The translations under genes and the position numbers were made by a program. Source: Azospirillum sp. 412522 (GTDB taxonomy: Bacteria > Pseudomonadota > Alphaproteobacteria > Azospirillales > Azospirillaceae). From it: a stretch of DNA of 64,000 nt. The notes under the pieces are model-generated. The model saw only the letters and a list, made by a program, of their open reading frames with translations, did not search any database and was not told the DNA's origin. The stretch covers positions 62,001 through 126,000 of the forward strand of contig NZ_RWIJ01000006.1 in the NCBI RefSeq assembly GCF_019805165.1, written 5' to 3'. The stretch's first letter is position 1. Each line of letters starts with the position of its first letter. This document shows, piece by piece, positions 60,518 through 64,000 of this stretch.

Positions 60518-61185
60518 ACAGTCATCGCCTTTCCCCCGCATTCGAATTGAAGAGCGTCGACCTGAACGAGGTTGGGACGTTCACCGGCTATGCGAGCACG
60601 TTCGGCGGAACGCCCGATAGCTATGGGGATGTGATTGCGCGGGGCGCCTTTGCCGAGACATTGGCAACGCATACCGCGAAAAGCACCGTTCCCGCGATGC
60701 TATGGGCACACGATCAGAGCGAACCGATAGGTCGCTGGCAAGCCATGTATGAAGATCAGCACGGACTCTACGTCGAAGGTAAGTTAACGCTTGCCACAAA
60801 TCGCGGCAAAGAAGCTCACGAGTTGATGCGTGATGGCGCAGTTGGACTGTCAATCGGTTATATGGTGAAGGACTGGGGTGCCGGAAATCGGCATGGGACA
60901 AGGCTGCTCAAGAGCATAGACCTGTTCGAGATCTCCATTGTTGCAATTCCTGCCAACCATCGCGCTCAAATTACTAGCGTAAAGTCTTATCAGACCATTC
61001 GAGAATTTGAGGTTGCAGCGCGGGACGCGCTCAACCTGACGTCCCGCCAAGCTAAGGCTCTGGCGTCGGGCGGTTACGCCGCGCTGATGCGTCGGGATGA
61101 CCGCAGCACGGATCTAAACCCGCTGGTCAACGGCATCGAAGCCGAAACCAGAAAGCTGAAATCCCTGCTGAAAGGTATGACGTGA
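60514..61185 (+). CDS. HK97-family prohead protease
   Basis: A 223-residue capsid maturation protease. Family features are GTFTGYASTFGGTPDSYGDV near the N-terminus, the catalytic His in MLWAHDQSEPIG, the Ser in AVGLSIGYMV, and SIDLFEISIVAIPANHRA. It should cleave the N-terminal scaffold of the major capsid protein encoded next. The C-terminal 60 residues are less conserved. Its start overlaps the upstream gene (ATGA) and its stop overlaps the capsid gene start (TGATG). Confidence 0.9.
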   Translation: MNSHRLSPAFELKSVDLNEVGTFTGYASTFGGTPDSYGDVIARGAFAETLATHTAKSTVPAMLWAHDQSEPIGRWQAMYEDQHGLYVEGKLTLATNRGKEAHELMRDGAVGLSIGYMVKDWGAGNRHGTRLLKSIDLFEISIVAIPANHRAQITSVKSYQTIREFEVAARDALNLTSRQAKALASGGYAALMRRDDRSTDLNPLVNGIEAETRKLKSLLKGMT

Positions 61186-62378
61186 TGAACACCCATTCCA
61201 TTTTTTCCGAACGCGTCGTCTGTGCGCTTCCGTACGGTCTGGAAACCAAGGAAGCGCCCGATGGGGTCACAGAGGTAAAGACCGCGCTGGACGGCTATGC
61301 TCGCGTGACGGCCGAAGGGTTCAAGAAGTTCACGGAACACGCCGAGTCGACCCGTCAGCAGTTCAACGTCATCGACGAGCGGCTGTCGGACATAGAACAG
61401 AAAGCCGCTCGTGCAGCGATGGGCGGCCCCATCACCCCGCGAACCTGGGGTTCCCACGTTGTTGATGGGCAAGAGTTCAAGGGATGGATGGGCAGTGGTG
61501 CGCGCGGCACCATTCGCATAAGCGTGAAGGGACTCGACAGCAGCGCCACGTCGGCGGGCGCGATGATCTACCCCGACCGCGACCCGAACGTGGTGCTGAT
61601 GGCAAAGCGTCGCCTGTCGGTTCGGGCGCTTCTGGCGCCGGGGCGAACGGGGTCCAATGCTGTCGAGTACGTACGTCAGACCGGCTACGCGAACGCTGCG
61701 GCTCCGGTGGCCGAACGCGCGCTTAAGCCGGAGTCGGACATCACCTTCGAAGCCTTGTCCACTCCGGTTCGAACCATCGCGCACTGGGTGCCGGTGTCTC
61801 GTCAGGCCATGGATGATGCGCCCGGTCTGGCAAGCCTGATCGATGGCGAACTCCGCTATGGTTTGGCCTATGCCGAAGAGGTGCAGCTCCTTCTCGGCGA
61901 CGGCAGCGGCCAGAACCTGCATGGTTTGATTCCGCAGGCTACGGCCTACGACACGACGCGAACCAAGGCCGGCGATACGGCGTTCGACGTGATCCACCAC
62001 GCGATAGCTCAGGCCGAGGTGGCCGAGTTGCCGGCCAGTGGCATTATCCTGAACACCCAGGACTGGATGGACCTTTTCGTCATTAAAGACGGGGAGGGTC
62101 GATATATCGGCCCCGGTCCCTTCGGTGCAGCGGCGGCAAGCCTCTGGACTCTGCCGGTTACGTATAGCAACGCGATGCCGGTCGGGAAATTCCTTGTCGG
62201 TGCCTTCGGTACTGCCGCACAGGTTTACGACAGGCTCGATCCTGAAGTTCTCGTGTCGGACCAGGATCGCGACAATTTCGTGAAGAATATGCTCACTGTT
62301 CGCGCTGAAGAACGGCTTGCAATGGCCGTTAAGCGGCCCGAGGCGCTGATCTACGGCAAATTGAGCGGTGCTGCGTAA
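61185..62378 (+). CDS. HK97-family major capsid protein
   Basis: A 397-residue capsid protein. The N-terminal 100 residues are a coiled-coil scaffold-like delta domain (FKKFTEHAESTRQQFNVIDE), to be cut off by the protease. The HK97 fold part has ARTVHWVPVSRQ-like sequence (TIAHWVPVSRQAMDD), EEVQLLLGDGSGQNLHGL, GIILNTQDWMDLF and a C-terminal VRAEERLAMAVKRPEAL, all typical. The gene looks intact. Its presence directly beside AlpA and VapE genes, without terminase or portal, is unusual for a whole phage. Confidence 0.92.
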   Translation: MNTHSIFSERVVCALPYGLETKEAPDGVTEVKTALDGYARVTAEGFKKFTEHAESTRQQFNVIDERLSDIEQKAARAAMGGPITPRTWGSHVVDGQEFKGWMGSGARGTIRISVKGLDSSATSAGAMIYPDRDPNVVLMAKRRLSVRALLAPGRTGSNAVEYVRQTGYANAAAPVAERALKPESDITFEALSTPVRTIAHWVPVSRQAMDDAPGLASLIDGELRYGLAYAEEVQLLLGDGSGQNLHGLIPQATAYDTTRTKAGDTAFDVIHHAIAQAEVAELPASGIILNTQDWMDLFVIKDGEGRYIGPGPFGAAAASLWTLPVTYSNAMPVGKFLVGAFGTAAQVYDRLDPEVLVSDQDRDNFVKNMLTVRAEERLAMAVKRPEALIYGKLSGAA

Positions 62379-62511
62379 AACAGACAATCGGCGCGCTTTC
62401 ATTGATACTGTGGAAGCGCGCCTCAATACTTAAATTATTCGTTTGGATATTCCGCCGATCCCAAGAACAATAATACAGTGATGCTGGGGCACTCGCCTTT
62501 TCGAGGGTGCG

Positions 62512-62730
62512 ATGAAACTTCTTAGGTTTCCTCAAGTAAAAGAGCGCGTCGGCTATAGCCGAATGCACATTCATCGAATGGAAAAGGAGGGCAACTTTCC
62601 CAAGCGCGTTCAGCTTGGGCCGAACTCGGTTGCCTGGGTCGAAAGCGAAGTCAACGCCTGGATACAGGCAAAGGCGAATGCACGGCATGAAGGGAATGAA
62701 GATGCTCGGTCTTCCGGGGCCAGTGCTTGA
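62512..62730 (+). CDS. AlpA-family transcriptional regulator
   Basis: A 72-residue MerR-like helix-turn-helix protein: LRFPQVKERVGYSRMHIHRM, FPKRVQLGPNSVAWVESEVN and a short tail. AlpA proteins activate excision or lysogeny-control genes in phages and satellites. GAGGG lies 5 bases before the ATG. The 133-base gap after the capsid gene may hold its promoter. It overlaps the start of the next gene. Confidence 0.88.
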   Translation: MKLLRFPQVKERVGYSRMHIHRMEKEGNFPKRVQLGPNSVAWVESEVNAWIQAKANARHEGNEDARSSGASA

Positions 62731-63157
62731 CCGTGTGATTGCCGAACGGATGGCCTCCCACCACACGCCGCTTTTCCGCGCGGTACGTGGTGGAGCCGCC
62801 TTGATACACATCGAACCGAAGGAGCGCTTCACCCGTTGGGAGCTGCTGACCGGGCGGGGATGGATCGCCGTGATCGATGATCGGGCCGGGCGCGGCGTAG
62901 GGCCGGCCGGCTTCCATGACGCGACCGTCACCCATCTTGCGGCGGTCGCCTCCCTTGCCGTGGTCACCAGCGGCCGGCCTTGCCTCAGCCTGTACGAGAC
63001 GGGCGGGGCGGCGGCGCTGGACGGCGGCCGGGTTCTGATCGTCGAAACTGCTGCCGCGCGTCACCGTGCCTGGATGAGGTTCGTCCGTGGGCTGGGGCCG
63101 CGCGCGGTCTTGCTCTTCACCACAGCGGCCGGCGCGACGGCAACCGGTGCGCCATGA
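62696..63157 (+). CDS. Unknown protein between alpA and vapE
   Basis: About 153 residues; starts at 62696 and 62702 are both possible, overlapping the alpA end by 29-35 bases. The protein begins MKMLGLPGPVLDRVIAERMA and has no recognisable domain; there is a central WELLTGRGWIAVIDDRAG and alternating hydrophobic strands. It ends overlapping the vapE start (ATGA). The GC content is back to that of the chromosome. Its position in a tight alpA-vapE operon suggests a replication or control role, which is only inference. Confidence 0.6.
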   Translation: MKMLGLPGPVLDRVIAERMASHHTPLFRAVRGGAALIHIEPKERFTRWELLTGRGWIAVIDDRAGRGVGPAGFHDATVTHLAAVASLAVVTSGRPCLSLYETGGAAALDGGRVLIVETAAARHRAWMRFVRGLGPRAVLLFTTAAGATATGAP

Positions 63158-64000
63158 CCGAAGCCGGAACCGTTGCCCAGCCCGTGCCGGTGGAGCAGCT
63201 GACCGAACAGCAGATGGCGGCAATTCGGGCGGAGATCGATGCGGCCAAGCCCGCGGCGACTCGGTATGGAAACTGGTACGCCAACTGTCAGACTAGCGCC
63301 CGCGGCGACGTGCTGTGCAATGTGGCGAACGCGCTGTACGCCCTCCGTCACGCGCCCGAGTGGGATGGCGTGCTGGGCTATGACGACATGCGGCGGCAAG
63401 TCACCCTACGCAAGCCGATCCCGTCGCTCTCTGGCATCTTCCCCGAGTTGTGCGAGGCACGGCCGGTGACGGACGATGATGTGACGTCGGTGCAAGAGTG
63501 GCTTCAGATCGCTGGCCTTCCGCATGTCTCGCGCGACACGGTGCATCAGGCAGTGGACCGGATCGCGCGGGAGAACACCTATCACCCCGTGCGCGATTAT
63601 CTGGAGGGGCTGACCTGGGATGGAGTGCCGCGCCTGGTTGGCGGCACCATGCCCGGCGGCGACATCGTGCCGGGCTGGCTGTCCGCTTACCTGGGGGCTG
63701 TCGACTCGGAATATTCCCGCGCGGTGGGGCGGATGATCCTGATCGCCATGGTCGCCCGCGTCTTCGATCCGGGCTGTCAGGTGGACTGCATGTTGGTGCT
63801 GGAAAGCGCCCAAGGGTTCGGGAAAAGCTCGGCATGCCGCATCCTGGGCGGCGAGTTCTTCTCGGAAGCGATCCCCGGCGACCTGGGGTCGAAGGATGCG
63901 CAGCAGCATCTACGCGGCAAGTGGCTGGTGGAGTTCTCCGAGTTGCACGCGCTAAGCCGGTCAGAGGTGAACATCATTAAGGCGTTCGTCAGTCGGCGGG
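63154..64000 (+). CDS. VapE-type (virulence-associated E) P-loop protein, partial
   Basis: 282 codons from an ATG, still open at the window edge. The N-terminal 150 residues resemble the region before the VapE domain (WDGVLGYDDMRRQVTLRKPI, LEGLTWDGVPRL). The P-loop is LESAQGFGKSSACRILGG, followed by GKWLVEFSELHALSRSEV and IIKAFVSR, matching VapE/phage primase-helicase proteins. Such proteins support replication of satellites and prophages. The start overlaps the upstream stop. Confidence 0.85.
   Translation, partial: MTEAGTVAQPVPVEQLTEQQMAAIRAEIDAAKPAATRYGNWYANCQTSARGDVLCNVANALYALRHAPEWDGVLGYDDMRRQVTLRKPIPSLSGIFPELCEARPVTDDDVTSVQEWLQIAGLPHVSRDTVHQAVDRIARENTYHPVRDYLEGLTWDGVPRLVGGTMPGGDIVPGWLSAYLGAVDSEYSRAVGRMILIAMVARVFDPGCQVDCMLVLESAQGFGKSSACRILGGEFFSEAIPGDLGSKDAQQHLRGKWLVEFSELHALSRSEVNIIKAFVSRR

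Larger units (their letters stand above)
59011..64000 (+). mobile_element. Phage-derived integrated element, left end, incomplete in the window
   Basis: From the end of tRNA-Val onward the sequence is AT-richer, uses codons rarer in the flanking genes, and holds only plus-strand genes: unknown, HK97-type prohead protease, HK97-type major capsid protein, AlpA regulator, unknown, and a VapE-type protein that runs off the window. No integrase, terminase, portal or tail gene is present so far. The tRNA 3' end is the presumed attachment site; the other end cannot be seen. A prophage, a capsid-encoding satellite or a remnant would all fit. Confidence 0.8.

Noticed and set aside
59011..64000. Search for an integrase, terminase, toxin-antitoxin or anti-phage defence genes in the element
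   Set aside because: None was found in the visible part; only capsid, protease, AlpA and VapE families are supportable.

Overview
The window is high-GC alphaproteobacterial chromosome, most likely Azospirillum or a close relative in the Rhodospirillales. Pointers are the glnB-glnA pair with a sigma-54 promoter, the permuted two-piece tmRNA gene, ThyX, COQ9, an alpha-type SspB, a bacteriophytochrome fused to an HWE kinase, and CheZ-type chemotaxis proteins. No database search was possible, so the genus is an inference.

Layout. 1-3.8 kb: tail of an unidentified gene, prmA, a TerB-like gene, an M24 aminopeptidase. 4.1-6.7 kb: cheY followed by two different CheZ-family genes. 6.8-9.3 kb: bamD-recN. 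9.3-18.2 kb: LysR regulator, nudK, bacteriophytochrome hybrid kinase, SpoU methyltransferase, GNAT-mltA, RsmB-like methyltransferase. 18.2-18.5 kb: two adjacent miniature inverted-repeat elements. 18.6-26.7 kb: pepA-holC, a receiver-histidine kinase, a class II glutamine amidotransferase, a DUF2125 protein, chaC and an M1-type peptidase. 26.8-34.7 kb (minus strand): zur with a CobW/COG0523 metallochaperone, photolyase, a DEXH helicase-PdeM repair pair, panB, rpsU. 34.9-42.6 kb: def-COQ9, TfoX-like, sspB, ssrA (tmRNA), thyX-TPR, ruvX, an acetyltransferase, gatC-gatA. 42.6-49.7 kb: three small unknown genes, glnA and glnB, tRNA-His, nnr, malonyl-CoA decarboxylase, tRNA-Leu. 49.7-58.9 kb: tig-clpP-clpX, a chemoreceptor, lon and an HU gene. 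58.9-64 kb: tRNA-Val, then a lower-GC, phage-derived element running out of the window.

Several groups work together. ClpX, ClpP, SspB and tmRNA form the trans-translation and tag-degradation route, with sspB next to ssrA. Tig, ClpXP, Lon and HU form the usual proteostasis and nucleoid block. GlnB senses 2-oxoglutarate and glutamine and controls nitrogen assimilation through GlnA. Zur, its operator and the His-rich CobW protein look like a zinc-starvation unit. CheY and two CheZ-like phosphatases form a signal-termination module that lacks an adjacent CheA.

The features most worth a second look are: (1) the first CheZ-like protein, which ends in five copies of a motif resembling the CheY-binding N-terminus of FliM; (2) the element after tRNA-Val, with HK97-type protease and capsid genes beside AlpA and a VapE-type protein and no integrase at this end, which looks more like a capsid-encoding satellite or a rearranged prophage than an ordinary prophage; (3) a roughly 140-bp dyad in the non-coding leader of that element, with three pentamer half-sites on each side of an AT-rich palindrome.
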